Part shown: piece by piece, positions 26,863 through 35,067 of the stretch | Numbering within the stretch: position 1 is the first letter of the stretch | How the letters are laid out: every line of letters begins with the position of its first letter | DNA from: Chitinophagaceae bacterium | Lineage (GTDB): Bacteria > Bacteroidota > Bacteroidia > Chitinophagales > Chitinophagaceae | Direction of reading: 5' to 3' | Assembly: GCA_016720745.1 (NCBI GenBank) | Contig: JADKKA010000022.1 | Coordinates: forward strand, 682,001 to 746,000 | Length of the DNA stretch: 64,000 nucleotides | Notes under the pieces: generated by a model | Database searches by the model: none | What the model was told of the DNA's origin: nothing | The model's input: the letters and a program-made list of their open reading frames with translations, nothing else | Made by a program: the position numbers and the translations under genes

Positions 26863-27645
26863 ATGGCCATGTACGATAACGAAAATACGGTTAGAACATC
26901 TTTTGATACTGATTATATCAGTGAATACCTGCAGCAGGCTCAATGGGCTGAACTGGTGGAATTGAAAAAGCTAATTGTGGAGCTGGCTGCTGAGATGGGG
27001 AGACCGATCAGTATGCTTGATATCGGGGTAGGTAACGCGAGGGTGCCGAAAAGGCTGAGCGGGATTCATGAAATATGGGAGATGGTTTCATCCTATGATG
27101 GCACCGATAATGCAAAAGCCTGTATTGAATTGGCTGAGAAAGAAATTACATCACTTGGGATCGGCAATAAAACCTTTATTCATTTCTTTGATGCCACAGC
27201 ACTTGACCAGTGGCCCAAACAACATGATCTGGTGATTTGTACATGGTTCACGCCCGGCAATTTCTACCCTGATGGATTTTCATTTGAGCAGTATAACCAA
27301 AGTTCGGACAAACTGGACCTATCAGTGAATACAAAATTTACCAGCATTTTCAGCAAGGCATATGAACTGTTGCATCCGGGAGGTGAAATCGTACTGGGCG
27401 CCTGTTATATTGACAATGATTCAACAAGACAGAAACAGGAAGACTCCTACCGGAAAATGGGAATGACGGTGATTACAGATGAGAAAGATAGTTTTACAGC
27501 CACCAGGGAAGGATTCTGGAGCCAGCGGTTCACAAAGGAGAAATTGTTTAGTTACCTTCCTTCTATACCGCCATCAGCCTTCCGGTTTACGAACCTGGAT
27601 ACTTATGAGTACGCCTGGCAGGTTCGAATAAAAAAACAACGATAA
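26863..27645 (+). CDS. Class I SAM-dependent methyltransferase-like protein, 260 aa
   Basis: Motif I is MLDIGVGNARVPKRL (about 48-60), an acidic motif II appears in YDGTDNAKACIELA, and DLVICTWFTPGNFYPDGFSF and LLHPGGEIVLGACY (about 165-180) occupy the post-I and post-III places. The fold is convincing but the substrate is unknown. An alternative start is the ATG two codons later (26869). It lies between ftsY and rimO, 9 nt before rimO, so it is probably cotranscribed with rimO. Confidence 0.8.
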   Translation: MAMYDNENTVRTSFDTDYISEYLQQAQWAELVELKKLIVELAAEMGRPISMLDIGVGNARVPKRLSGIHEIWEMVSSYDGTDNAKACIELAEKEITSLGIGNKTFIHFFDATALDQWPKQHDLVICTWFTPGNFYPDGFSFEQYNQSSDKLDLSVNTKFTSIFSKAYELLHPGGEIVLGACYIDNDSTRQKQEDSYRKMGMTVITDEKDSFTATREGFWSQRFTKEKLFSYLPSIPPSAFRFTNLDTYEYAWQVRIKKQR

Positions 27646-27654
27646 CTTTAAGCT

Positions 27655-28965
27655 TTGAAAACAAAAAAACTTCATAAGGACAAAGTCAATATCATCACCC
27701 TCGGGTGCAGCAAGAACATGGTAGACAGTGAAGTGCTGAGCGGGCAATTACTGGCCAATGATATTGAGGTGATACACGAGAATAAAAAACTGGACCATAA
27801 TATTGTGGTGGTCAATACCTGTGGCTTTATTGATAAAGCCAAGGAAGAAAGTATCAATACCATCCTGGATCAGGTGGAACTGAAGCGAAGGGGTAAACTG
27901 GACAAAGTTTATGTAACCGGATGCCTGAGTGAAAGATATAAGAACAACCTGGAAGCCGAAATCCCTGAAGTGGATGCTTTTTTCGGTACCATGGAACTCC
28001 CGTTGATCCTGAAACAGTTTGAAGCCGATTACAAGTCAGAACTCGTTGGGGAAAGACTGCTGGCTACTCCTCAGCATTACGCTTATATGAAGATCTCTGA
28101 GGGTTGTAACCGTACTTGTTCGTTCTGTGCAATCCCTTTGATGCGGGGTCAGCATGTGAGCCGGAGTATGGAAGATCTGGTTAAAGAGGCAGAGGGGCTG
28201 GTAAGAAAAGGGGTGAAGGAAGTGATGCTGATTGCGCAGGAATTAACTTATTACGGACTGGATATTTATAAAAAAAGAATGCTGGGTGATTTATTACACC
28301 GGCTGGCAGATGTAAAAGGGTTGGAATGGATCCGTCTGCATTATGCTTATCCATCTAAATTCCCGTTGGAAGTGCTGGATGCGATGCGGGACCGGGAAAA
28401 TATCTGCAATTACCTGGATATGCCATTGCAACATGCGGCCAATAATATGCTGAAGGCCATGAAGCGACAGATTACCAGGGAAGAAATGGAGGACCTGACT
28501 GCAGCCATCCGGGAAAAAGTGCCCGGGATTTGTCTGCGTACCACCCTGATTGCAGGTTTTCCCGGAGAAACAAGAGATGATGTGGAAGAGTTGAAAGGCT
28601 TTTTGGAAAGACAAAGATTCGACCGGGTGGGGATCTTTACCTATTCTCATGAGGAAGGCACTTCGGCGCATGACCTGAAGGATGATGTACCGGCCGAAGA
28701 AAAGGAGTTAAGGGCACAGGAAATCATGGAAGTGCAGCAGGAAATTTCTTATGAACTGAATCAGGAAAAAATCGGAAAGACATTTAAAACAATCATCGAT
28801 AAAAAAGAAGCCGGCCGTTATCTGGGCCGTACTGAATTTGATTCTGTGGAAGTGGATAATGAAGTAGTTATTCATACTGCCAAAAAACTGCCGATCGGTG
28901 AATTTGTGAATGTACGGATCAGCAAGGCATATGATTATGACCTCGAGGGGGAAGTGGTTGACTGA
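27655..28965 (+). CDS. rimO: Ribosomal protein S12 methylthiotransferase RimO
   Basis: A 436-aa radical SAM enzyme. The N-terminal UPF0004 cluster ligands are C18 (LGCSKN), C56 (NTCGF) and C90 (TGCLSE). The radical-SAM cluster is C151-x3-C155-x2-C158 in CNRTCSFC. A TRAM-type RNA-binding domain forms the C-terminus. It adds a methylthio group to an Asp of ribosomal protein S12. The SKN and the overall pattern distinguish it from MiaB. The start is a TTG at 27655, since no ATG precedes the conserved start of the domain. Confidence 0.95.
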   Translation: MKTKKLHKDKVNIITLGCSKNMVDSEVLSGQLLANDIEVIHENKKLDHNIVVVNTCGFIDKAKEESINTILDQVELKRRGKLDKVYVTGCLSERYKNNLEAEIPEVDAFFGTMELPLILKQFEADYKSELVGERLLATPQHYAYMKISEGCNRTCSFCAIPLMRGQHVSRSMEDLVKEAEGLVRKGVKEVMLIAQELTYYGLDIYKKRMLGDLLHRLADVKGLEWIRLHYAYPSKFPLEVLDAMRDRENICNYLDMPLQHAANNMLKAMKRQITREEMEDLTAAIREKVPGICLRTTLIAGFPGETRDDVEELKGFLERQRFDRVGIFTYSHEEGTSAHDLKDDVPAEEKELRAQEIMEVQQEISYELNQEKIGKTFKTIIDKKEAGRYLGRTEFDSVEVDNEVVIHTAKKLPIGEFVNVRISKAYDYDLEGEVVD

Positions 28966-28970
28966 AGTGC

Positions 28971-29003
28971 AAAAAAAACCAGCCGGTAGAAACCGGGCCG
29001 GTT
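28971..29003 (-). terminator. Terminator for the minus-strand OB-fold lipoprotein gene
   Basis: Read on the minus strand, an 'aaccggcccggt' arm and an 'accggctggtt' arm pair around a short loop with one mismatch and one bulge, then run into eight T residues (28971-28978 on plus). On the plus strand no T tract follows, so it should act for the minus gene only. Confidence 0.7.
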
Positions 29004-29029
29004 CAGTTAAACCAGAAACCTGAGATCTA

Positions 29030-29479
29030 TTAATGCAGTGTGCAATCGGTCAGTTCAACACCACCTGATCCTTTTGCAATTTTACCAGTAACAGTTACCA
29101 TAGCATCTTTGGCAATGGCCTTTACAGCCGCTGCTTTTTCTTTTTCAAATTTGCAGGAGAATGTAGTCTGCTGAAAACCTTCCAGTTTTTTATCTCCCAG
29201 ATTCAAGCTGACCATTCCGCCCATCATATCATTACTGCCCCAGCTATAGGCAGATACTGTGACTTCTTTGCCGGAATTCGCTTCATTTTCGTCCAGGAAT
29301 TTTTTGGCGTCTGCAATGGTCATTCCCTCTTTGCTTTCTTCTTTGGGAGGATCGGCAACAATTGTTTGGTCCTTGTCATTCTTTGTATCAGTTGTTTGAT
29401 TCTTCCCTTTTTCATTGCAGGAAAGTAAAAACATTGAAAAGGTCATAAAAAATAAGAAACTGCGCTTGATGTGTAGCAT
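29030..29479 (-). CDS. OB-fold (tRNA_anti-like) lipoprotein, 149 aa
   Basis: The start at 29479 (MLHIKRSFLF) gives an SPII signal with lipobox LLSC (Cys21). A Lys/Thr/Asp linker follows. The body TIADAKKFLDENEANSGKEV, then VSLNLGDKK, ATVTGKIAKGSGGVELTDCTLH has the beta-barrel layout of the tRNA_anti-like OB-fold family common in Bacteroidota, in which 'G.v..V.G.v' strands dominate. Two Cys (in FSCKF and TDCTLH) may bond. It is probably a periplasmic lipoprotein of unknown ligand. It lies downstream of regulator gene LR1 but with a 126-nt gap. Confidence 0.72.
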   Translation of the reverse strand: MLHIKRSFLFFMTFSMFLLSCNEKGKNQTTDTKNDKDQTIVADPPKEESKEGMTIADAKKFLDENEANSGKEVTVSAYSWGSNDMMGGMVSLNLGDKKLEGFQQTTFSCKFEKEKAAAVKAIAKDAMVTVTGKIAKGSGGVELTDCTLH

Positions 29480-29605
29480 GATATATGATTTTAGCCCCGA
29501 ACATAGTTCCTTGTTCAAACAGATAACCTGTAATGTTGTAACTGAATTCTCCGGCTGTATAAGTGATGGGAAAAAGTTGTTATCCGAAATAGGGGACTGG
29601 ATGAA

Positions 29606-30352
29606 TTATCTGTTTTCCAGTAGTTGAAGAATATGATCTTTTTTACGGTGTGACACCGGCACAGTATGACCTGAATCAAGTACAAGGGTGCCCCCATCTG
29701 TTTTGTCATACATTTTGATATGCCGGGGATTGACCAGGTAGGAGTGATGGGTTCGGAGAAAACCGTGTGCGCCCAGCAGTTCCTCATAAGTACTGAGATT
29801 TTTAGAAATCACGATGGGCTTATCCAGGGCAAAATAGAATTTGGTATAAGATCCTTCTGCTTCACAATAAAGGATATCAGCCACTTTTACAAAATAACTG
29901 GCTTCGCTGTCTTTTAGTACAATTTGTTTGCCGGTATTTTCACTGCTGTTCAGCTGTTGCATCAGCACTTCCATTTGCCGGCTGAGATTATTTTTGGAGA
30001 TATGCCCCGCTGCTTTTCGGATGCAGGTTTCCAGCTCAGTAATGTCAATTGGTTTAAGCAGATAATCGATCGCACTGTATTTGAAAGCCTGAATGGCGTA
30101 TTGGTTATGTGCGGTTGTAAAAACAAGCTGAAAGGCAGGATTGGGTATCTTTTGCATCAGGTCAAAACCAGTGCCGTCACCCATTTCTACATCCAGAAAT
30201 ACGAGGTCTGGTTGAAATGAATGTATTTTCTGAAAGGCAGTGCTAACGCCTTCTGCCTCTTCTATGGAGCAGGGTTCCTGGTAAATTGCCTGAATCATAT
30301 CTTTCAGCAATTCCCTGATTTCTTTTTCATTATCAACCAGTAGTATTTTCAT
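29606..30352 (-). CDS. LytTR-family response regulator LR1
   Basis: A 248-aa protein. A receiver domain (1-120) carries phospho-acceptor D54 in LVFLDVEMGDGTGFD, acidic D7/E9 in LLVDNEKE, T83 in FTTAHNQYA and K105 in LLKPID. A LytTR DNA-binding domain (about 140-248) has the hallmark DILYCEAEGSYTKFY, LRTHHSYLVNPRHI and VPVSHRKKDHI. It overlaps kinase K1 by 20 nt and is its obvious partner. LR1, LR2 and LR3 are clear paralogues. LytTR proteins bind 9-bp repeats about 21 bp apart, and such an array lies upstream of this operon. Confidence 0.93.
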   Translation of the reverse strand: MKILLVDNEKEIRELLKDMIQAIYQEPCSIEEAEGVSTAFQKIHSFQPDLVFLDVEMGDGTGFDLMQKIPNPAFQLVFTTAHNQYAIQAFKYSAIDYLLKPIDITELETCIRKAAGHISKNNLSRQMEVLMQQLNSSENTGKQIVLKDSEASYFVKVADILYCEAEGSYTKFYFALDKPIVISKNLSTYEELLGAHGFLRTHHSYLVNPRHIKMYDKTDGGTLVLDSGHTVPVSHRKKDHILQLLENR

Positions 30353-32153
30353 GCTGATAGAGGAGGGGGAGTTGAATCAGTACGGAAACTCCGGGTCCGT
30401 TTTTGTTATTGTCAATACTAAATGCAGCCTTGCTTTTCAGTTTAATATTCAGCAAATATATCCTGTCTTTTATGATCTGACTGGCACGACTGATATGTTC
30501 GTTTTGTCGGCTACCCGGACTGGAAAGTCCCTGGCCATTATCCGTGATTTCGATTTTGATCAGTTTGTTTTCCTGTTTAAAGTCTACCCGCAGCTCACCA
30601 GGATAGTTGATAGCTGCAAAACCATGTTCAATACTGTTTTCAATAAAGGGCTGTATAATCATGGAGGGTATCAGGGTATCTCCGGCGTCTAATTCACCGT
30701 CAATCATCAGGGAATAGTTAAAGGTACTGGGAAACCGCATTTTCTGGATTTCGAGGTATTCTTTCAGGAATTCCAGTTCCTGCCTTATCGTCACGTATTC
30801 TTTGTAACTGCTTTCAAGTGTTTCACGCATAATATGTGAGAATTTGGATAGACTGGAAGCCAGTGCCACTCCATTGTTTTCTTTCATGGCAAAGCGCTGT
30901 AAAGCGGTCAGCGCATTGAAAAAGAAATGGGGGTTCATGCGGGCGCGATTTAACCTTTGCTCGGTTTCCAGAATTTTTTGCCTGTTCTTCAGTGATTGCT
31001 GACGGAGGTAGAAAGCAATGATGCCGGCAGCCAGCAAACCAGCGATGGCCAGAAGTGCATAGATCTGTTTTTGCTGATTCAATTCACGGATGGTTTTTTC
31101 ATTTTTTGCCTGGATATATTTTTTTTCCACTTCTGTAACCGCTTTTGCATTTTCTGCAGTATTCAGGCTGTCAGTGATTTTCTTTTCCAGATACAAAGCA
31201 TGATAAGCACTCGCAAAATCGCCCAGGCTGTCAGCAATTTCAGCTACCAAACTATAGGCATTAGCAATCAGGGGTGGAAATTTTAGCTCCTGATTGTAGT
31301 AAAGACAGGAATCGGCCCATTTTTTGGCCTCCCTGAACCGGCCCAGTTTAAGAAGGATATTTCCTTTATCACCAAAACTGGTTGCAATTGTATTATTTAT
31401 TTTTCCCGGCTCTGACAGCGCAATCGAAGAGTCGATATACCGAAGAGAGAGTTCGAAGTTCTTTTGCTGATAGGCCAGGCTATTCATTTTATTATAACTG
31501 ACCTGCATTCCTTTTTTGTAATTAATTGTCTTGGCAATTTGCAGGGCAAGAGTAAAATATAATTTTGCAGAATCATACAGGGGCACTGATTTTGTGTCCT
31601 GAAAAAAGAAGTAAAAACGTGAACCGGCTTTATTGAGCAGGTCAACTTTGGAGGGGCCAGGTTGAAGTGTTTCAATCAAAGGAAGGGATTGACGGACATA
31701 AGTAAGTCCCTTTTCGAGCTGCTTTAGTCTGGCGAAGATCTGTGAGATGCCCAGGAGCAGTTCTGCCTCTTCTTCTTTGTTTCCTTTTTCCTGTGATAAG
31801 GCGAGCATTTTCAGGCTGTAGTCCAGGGCCTTTTCATATTCGGCCAATGAGAAATGCAGGGCTGAGCGCAATTTATAGATAGTGATCCATTGTGCTGTTT
31901 TGCACGCTTCTTTTTGAAAAAGGGTTTCTGCCAATCCGAGATAGTGTGCTGCCGAATCCAGCTTTTTTTCATCCAAAAACTGAGAGGCCAGTTTTTCGAA
32001 TCCTTTTGCGGTGCAAAAATCAGTTTTTGAACTCAACAGGGTAGCGATGCTGATTTCCTTGTCAGCTTCCAATTCCGTGCAGTGGCAGGTTTGTGCATTG
32101 GAGAATGAAACTTTCAGCAGCAGAAGAGGGAGAATGAACACGTGCAGTTTCAT
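30333..32153 (-). CDS. LytS-type sensor histidine kinase K1 with periplasmic TPR sensor
   Basis: A 606-aa protein. A signal peptide ends at about residue 20 and the mature protein begins QTCHC (C23-x-C25). TPR-like helices fill about 30-350 (KLASQFLDEKKLDSAAHYLGLAE and similar). One membrane helix lies near 368-390 (IYALLAIAGLLAAGIIAFYL). The His_kinase domain has phospho-acceptor H409 in RARMNPHFFFNAL, N-box IIQPFIENSIEHGF and G-box EITDNGQGL. The sensor therefore faces the periplasm. It is closest to K3 by eye (shared KFSHIMRETLES and EHGF.xINYPGE). Confidence 0.92.
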   Translation of the reverse strand: MKLHVFILPLLLLKVSFSNAQTCHCTELEADKEISIATLLSSKTDFCTAKGFEKLASQFLDEKKLDSAAHYLGLAETLFQKEACKTAQWITIYKLRSALHFSLAEYEKALDYSLKMLALSQEKGNKEEEAELLLGISQIFARLKQLEKGLTYVRQSLPLIETLQPGPSKVDLLNKAGSRFYFFFQDTKSVPLYDSAKLYFTLALQIAKTINYKKGMQVSYNKMNSLAYQQKNFELSLRYIDSSIALSEPGKINNTIATSFGDKGNILLKLGRFREAKKWADSCLYYNQELKFPPLIANAYSLVAEIADSLGDFASAYHALYLEKKITDSLNTAENAKAVTEVEKKYIQAKNEKTIRELNQQKQIYALLAIAGLLAAGIIAFYLRQQSLKNRQKILETEQRLNRARMNPHFFFNALTALQRFAMKENNGVALASSLSKFSHIMRETLESSYKEYVTIRQELEFLKEYLEIQKMRFPSTFNYSLMIDGELDAGDTLIPSMIIQPFIENSIEHGFAAINYPGELRVDFKQENKLIKIEITDNGQGLSSPGSRQNEHISRASQIIKDRIYLLNIKLKSKAAFSIDNNKNGPGVSVLIQLPLLYQHENTTG

Positions 32154-32163
32154 GGTGAGTTGG

Positions 32164-32661
32164 TTATCCGTTCAGGTTGCCGATAGCGGGTATTGTTAGC
32201 CCATTGATCATTGCCATTCCGCATACGGCACAATGCAATGCCTGTAAGATAAGAAAAGCTTCTGTTTCATTGCTGAACTCTTCATTTAACTGGATCGAAA
32301 AGTTACAGGTATTGAGTTCCCAGTTGATCGTTGGAATAAAAGCAGCTACTTCCTCTTGTTGACTGTTCAGGAGGCAGAAACGGGGTTTCCAGTTGATTGG
32401 TTTTACAAAGGAATACATTCCTGTTCCATATTGTATACTTATTTTTCCATCAAGCTCCACCCAGGAGGTTACCAGGATCATAGCTTCTCCATTTTTCCGG
32501 GTGACCCAATTGCCAGCCCCGGATTTTTCAAGAATATAAGCTGAATCAGTAAAAATTTCTGCAGTATCAAAGCAGGCATCTTTATAGATAAGAGAGCCGG
32601 CAAAATGGCCATCATCCAGATAGAGCTGGTAGGCCATTTTGCCGGTGGTGACTAATTTCAT
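32164..32661 (-). CDS. Small tubby/LURP-like protein T1, paired with kinase K1
   Basis: A 165-aa soluble protein without signal peptide. Alternating beta strands (YQLYLDDGHFAGSLIYKDAC, then WVTRKNGEAMILVTSW) lead to a C-terminal hydrophobic helix FLILQALHCAVCGMAMING. This strand-plus-buried-helix pattern suggests a tubby/LURP-one fold, which I infer weakly. It is a clear paralogue of T2 at 41.5 kb (shared LNEE, FLILQALHCA, and MxNG..xPA). Both sit directly upstream of a LytS kinase, here by 10 nt, so a role in the signalling cassette is likely. The molecular function is unknown. Confidence 0.7.
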   Translation of the reverse strand: MKLVTTGKMAYQLYLDDGHFAGSLIYKDACFDTAEIFTDSAYILEKSGAGNWVTRKNGEAMILVTSWVELDGKISIQYGTGMYSFVKPINWKPRFCLLNSQQEEVAAFIPTINWELNTCNFSIQLNEEFSNETEAFLILQALHCAVCGMAMINGLTIPAIGNLNG

Positions 32662-32667
32662 AATTCA

Positions 32668-33669
32668 TTATTTTACTATGATGGCCATCGCGCTGCTGTT
32701 TGCAAAACCGACTGTTGCAGGGGTGCCATTTTTCCAAAGGGTAGCATAAGAAGAACCGGTTCCGGATTTTATTACATCTCCAACTATGTAAACGATGTTA
32801 TTCTTAATGGCTATGGCGGTGGCCCTTGAAGATTGTATCCCGTCGCCAAGTGTTACCGGAACGCCATTTTTCCAGTATTTCGCTATGCCAAGCGATCCAT
32901 TGTATTCCCATCCACAAAGGTAGACGTCATTATCATTAATAGCAATTCCGGATACAAAAGCAGAGGAGCCTGAAGGTATATTGATATCTGTTGCTATTTC
33001 GTTTTTCCAGGTACGAATGATGGAGCCATCTGAAGCAGCACCAAATACATTGTTACCGGAAACGGCAATACAACTAATGTAGAATCCGGTTGCATTATTT
33101 AAGGTTTGAGCAACCCCATTTTTCCAAATCCGTCCGTTATTATTTTCATTTCCGGCTACATAAATATCGGTGCCGGAAATGACGATGGCATTTCCGACTG
33201 CATCACTACTGTTGCTGGCTAAAGTGGTTGCCGGCCCGCTTTGATTTTTCCAAAGCATGGCTGAATAATTACGGGGGGAAGAAACATAGCCGCCACCGGT
33301 TACATATATATCGCTTCCGGATACTGCAATTCCATTACCATAACTATAGCCGCTTCCCAGTGAGTATTGGAAATTGCCGTTTTTCCAAACCTGACATTTC
33401 CACTGGCCGATCTGGTTTTCAAAACCGGTAGTATATACATCATTTCCACTAACAGCAATAGCTTGGGCATAATGACTTCTGTTCCCGGAAAGCTGATTGG
33501 TGGTCGGCACACCGTTTTTCCATACTGTAGATTGGGATCTGCCCGAAACGGAGTCTGCCTGCTGTCCTGCTACATACACGATGGGATCATCTGCAACGAT
33601 ATCAGTGTTTTTTTTGCAGGAGATAAGAATAAGGGTCACCAAAAGTACAGGGGGGATGATTTTTTTCAT
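32668..33669 (-). CDS. Propeller-like WKN-repeat lipoprotein, 333 aa
   Basis: The start at 33669 (MKKIIPPVLL) gives an SPII signal with Cys18 (LISC). Seven W-K-N motifs (VWKNGVPTT, VWKNGNFQY, LWKNQSGPA, IWKNGVAQT, TWKNEIATD, YWKNGVPVT, LWKNGTPAT) recur every ~40-45 residues and alternate with 'IAVSGNDVYxxG' strands. This predicts a seven-bladed beta-propeller anchored in the outer membrane, perhaps exposed on the surface. It is the first gene of the operon leading into T1 (6-nt gap), K1 and LR1, so it is probably a ligand-binding accessory of that signalling pathway. The family is not recognised. Confidence 0.78.
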   Translation of the reverse strand: MKKIIPPVLLVTLILISCKKNTDIVADDPIVYVAGQQADSVSGRSQSTVWKNGVPTTNQLSGNRSHYAQAIAVSGNDVYTTGFENQIGQWKCQVWKNGNFQYSLGSGYSYGNGIAVSGSDIYVTGGGYVSSPRNYSAMLWKNQSGPATTLASNSSDAVGNAIVISGTDIYVAGNENNNGRIWKNGVAQTLNNATGFYISCIAVSGNNVFGAASDGSIIRTWKNEIATDINIPSGSSAFVSGIAINDNDVYLCGWEYNGSLGIAKYWKNGVPVTLGDGIQSSRATAIAIKNNIVYIVGDVIKSGTGSSYATLWKNGTPATVGFANSSAMAIIVK

Positions 33670-33738
33670 TAAGGTTGATTTAAAGGGTAAAAGAAAAGCC
33701 AAATTATACCCGGATTTTCTTCATTAAGGCCAGCCTTC

Positions 33739-33851
33739 ACAGCTGTATTCATTTCCTTCACAGTTGTGTTAGAAAATTGTTTAGCTGTGGATGGCTGAAA
33801 ACGGTTTCATAAGCAGGTAATACACCTGTATAAGCAAACCGTACAATTGTA
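33739..33851. promoter_or_regulatory. Array of six LytTR-box-like repeats in a divergent promoter
   Basis: Six 9-bp elements start at 33739 ACAGCTGTA, 33760 ACAGTTGTG, 33781 TTAGCTGTG, 33801 ACGGTTTCA, 33822 ACACCTGTA and 33843 ACAATTGTA. Spacings are 21, 21, 20, 21 and 21 bp, so all face one side of the helix. The second is a full match to the general LytTR consensus [TA][AC][CA]GTTN[AT][TG]; the rest differ at one to three positions. A weaker seventh may lie at 33863. The array sits between the WKN/T1/K1/LR1 operon (minus) and P1 (plus). Confidence 0.65.
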
Positions 33852-33877
33852 TAAGCTATGAAGAAGCTGCAGTTCCC

Positions 33878-33900
33878 TTTTATAGCTTTAGGCTATAAAA
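33878..33900 (+). promoter_or_regulatory. Palindrome containing the -7 box of P1
   Basis: TTTTATAGC-tttag-GCTATAAAA is a perfect 9-bp inverted repeat ending 10 nt before the P1 ATG. The -7-like TAGCTTTA (33883-33890) lies inside it and matches the TAGCTTTR found at the same place upstream of P2 and P3. The palindrome itself is not present at P2 or P3, so it may be an extra operator at P1. Confidence 0.5.
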
Positions 33901-33910
33901 ATTCGCCTTT

Positions 33911-35011
33911 ATGAAATGTATTGTTCTGTTTCTTTTGTCTTTCTTCAGCTATACAGCCTATTCACAGACTACCATGCCTAATGAAAGAGGGAAAATATTT
34001 TATGATAAATTCCTGAAAATTGTAGAAGATATTAAAAAGAAGGATGCCGAGAATTTACCCAACGAAGTTTCGGTACTTCGAATACTGGCAGATAATGCCA
34101 TGACACAGCTGGAGTACCTTAAAAAAAGGGATCCAGGTTATAATATCGCACCACTTGAAGCAATGGTTAAGCCTTATATTGAGGCCAAAATAGCAGCAGT
34201 AGAAGCACATAATAAAAAGATAGATGATGTCGGCTGGCATGCTTCTGACCAGGGCTGTTATGGATTGTTCATGGCAAATACTACCACCGAAATGCGGGGT
34301 AAAGGCGATTTGGAAGAGGATATAAAGGCCCATCAACTGCAGCTACAGGCTTATCAGCAAAAACTGGATAATATTCTGGCCAACCACATGAATGGGGTTG
34401 AACATTGTAAGAGTTTTATTGAGTCCAGGATTGGCCTTGCCCGAACTGCGGTTGAAAAATCCAGGAACCAATTAGAAAAATTGATTCAACCTAAAGCAGT
34501 ACATTATTTGTACCGGGAGATTTTGGGCGAAGAAGCTTTTTGGAATGCTGCCAGGAAGCTCTATCCGGATTTGACTGCAGCTGCAGAAGTTCATACAATG
34601 ATTAAAAGCCTGTTGGCTTCTGATGGGGGCCTGGAAGGCTGGTTGTCAAAGGCGGCAGCTAAAAAAGAAGAAAAGCTGCGCAATACCTTTATGCCAAAAC
34701 CAGTTGTTGTTAATGCCAGTTTAGAAGCTGAATTCAAAGAAGCATTTTTGGCTGAAGGATGGAATGAGACTATCGTTAAAATAAATATTCTGACCAGAGA
34801 GTGGGAAATCGTTCGGAATAGTCTGACAGGTGCGATTATTTGCCGGACACAGTCTGCGGCGATTGTAGCCAAACCGAAATCTGGTCTATGTGTGATGTAT
34901 AATTTTACAATTAAACAGCAATACACCGGAAGCGGGTATAGCGGGGTGAGCAGCCGTTATTCCCATGGTATCATGGCAGATGAATTTCTTTGTGAAAACG
35001 CAGGTAAATAA
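33911..35011 (+). CDS. Secreted protein P1 of a four-member paralogous family
   Basis: A 366-aa protein with a signal peptide (cleavage near YSQ, residue 19). The middle is helical, charged and coiled-coil-like (KIVEDIKKKDAENLP, DLEEDIKAHQLQLQAYQQKLDNI). The C-terminal ~100 residues form the family domain: EGWNETIVKINILTREWEIVRNSLTG, then GLCVMYNFTIKQQYTG and a final FLCENAGK, with two conserved Cys that could bond. The same blocks appear in P2, P3 and P4. I do not recognise the family. It is transcribed away from the WKN/T1/K1/LR1 operon across the LytTR-box array, and a terminator follows. Confidence 0.75.
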   Translation: MKCIVLFLLSFFSYTAYSQTTMPNERGKIFYDKFLKIVEDIKKKDAENLPNEVSVLRILADNAMTQLEYLKKRDPGYNIAPLEAMVKPYIEAKIAAVEAHNKKIDDVGWHASDQGCYGLFMANTTTEMRGKGDLEEDIKAHQLQLQAYQQKLDNILANHMNGVEHCKSFIESRIGLARTAVEKSRNQLEKLIQPKAVHYLYREILGEEAFWNAARKLYPDLTAAAEVHTMIKSLLASDGGLEGWLSKAAAKKEEKLRNTFMPKPVVVNASLEAEFKEAFLAEGWNETIVKINILTREWEIVRNSLTGAIICRTQSAAIVAKPKSGLCVMYNFTIKQQYTGSGYSGVSSRYSHGIMADEFLCENAGK

Positions 35012-35035
35012 CCAGCAGTCAGGTGTTTTTGATTC

Positions 35036-35067
35036 CTAACCTGCTTTCGGGCAGGTTAGTTTTTTTC
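35036..35067 (+). terminator. Rho-independent terminator after P1
   Basis: CTAACCTGC-tttcgg-GCAGGTTAG forms a perfect 9-bp stem followed by eight T residues. The right arm contains the stop codon of the convergent regulator gene LR2 (35056-35058). Confidence 0.9.

Noticed and set aside
28971..29003. Hairpin after rimO considered as the rimO terminator.
   Set aside because: On the plus strand no T tract follows. The T run is on the minus-strand side, so it was assigned to the convergent lipoprotein gene.
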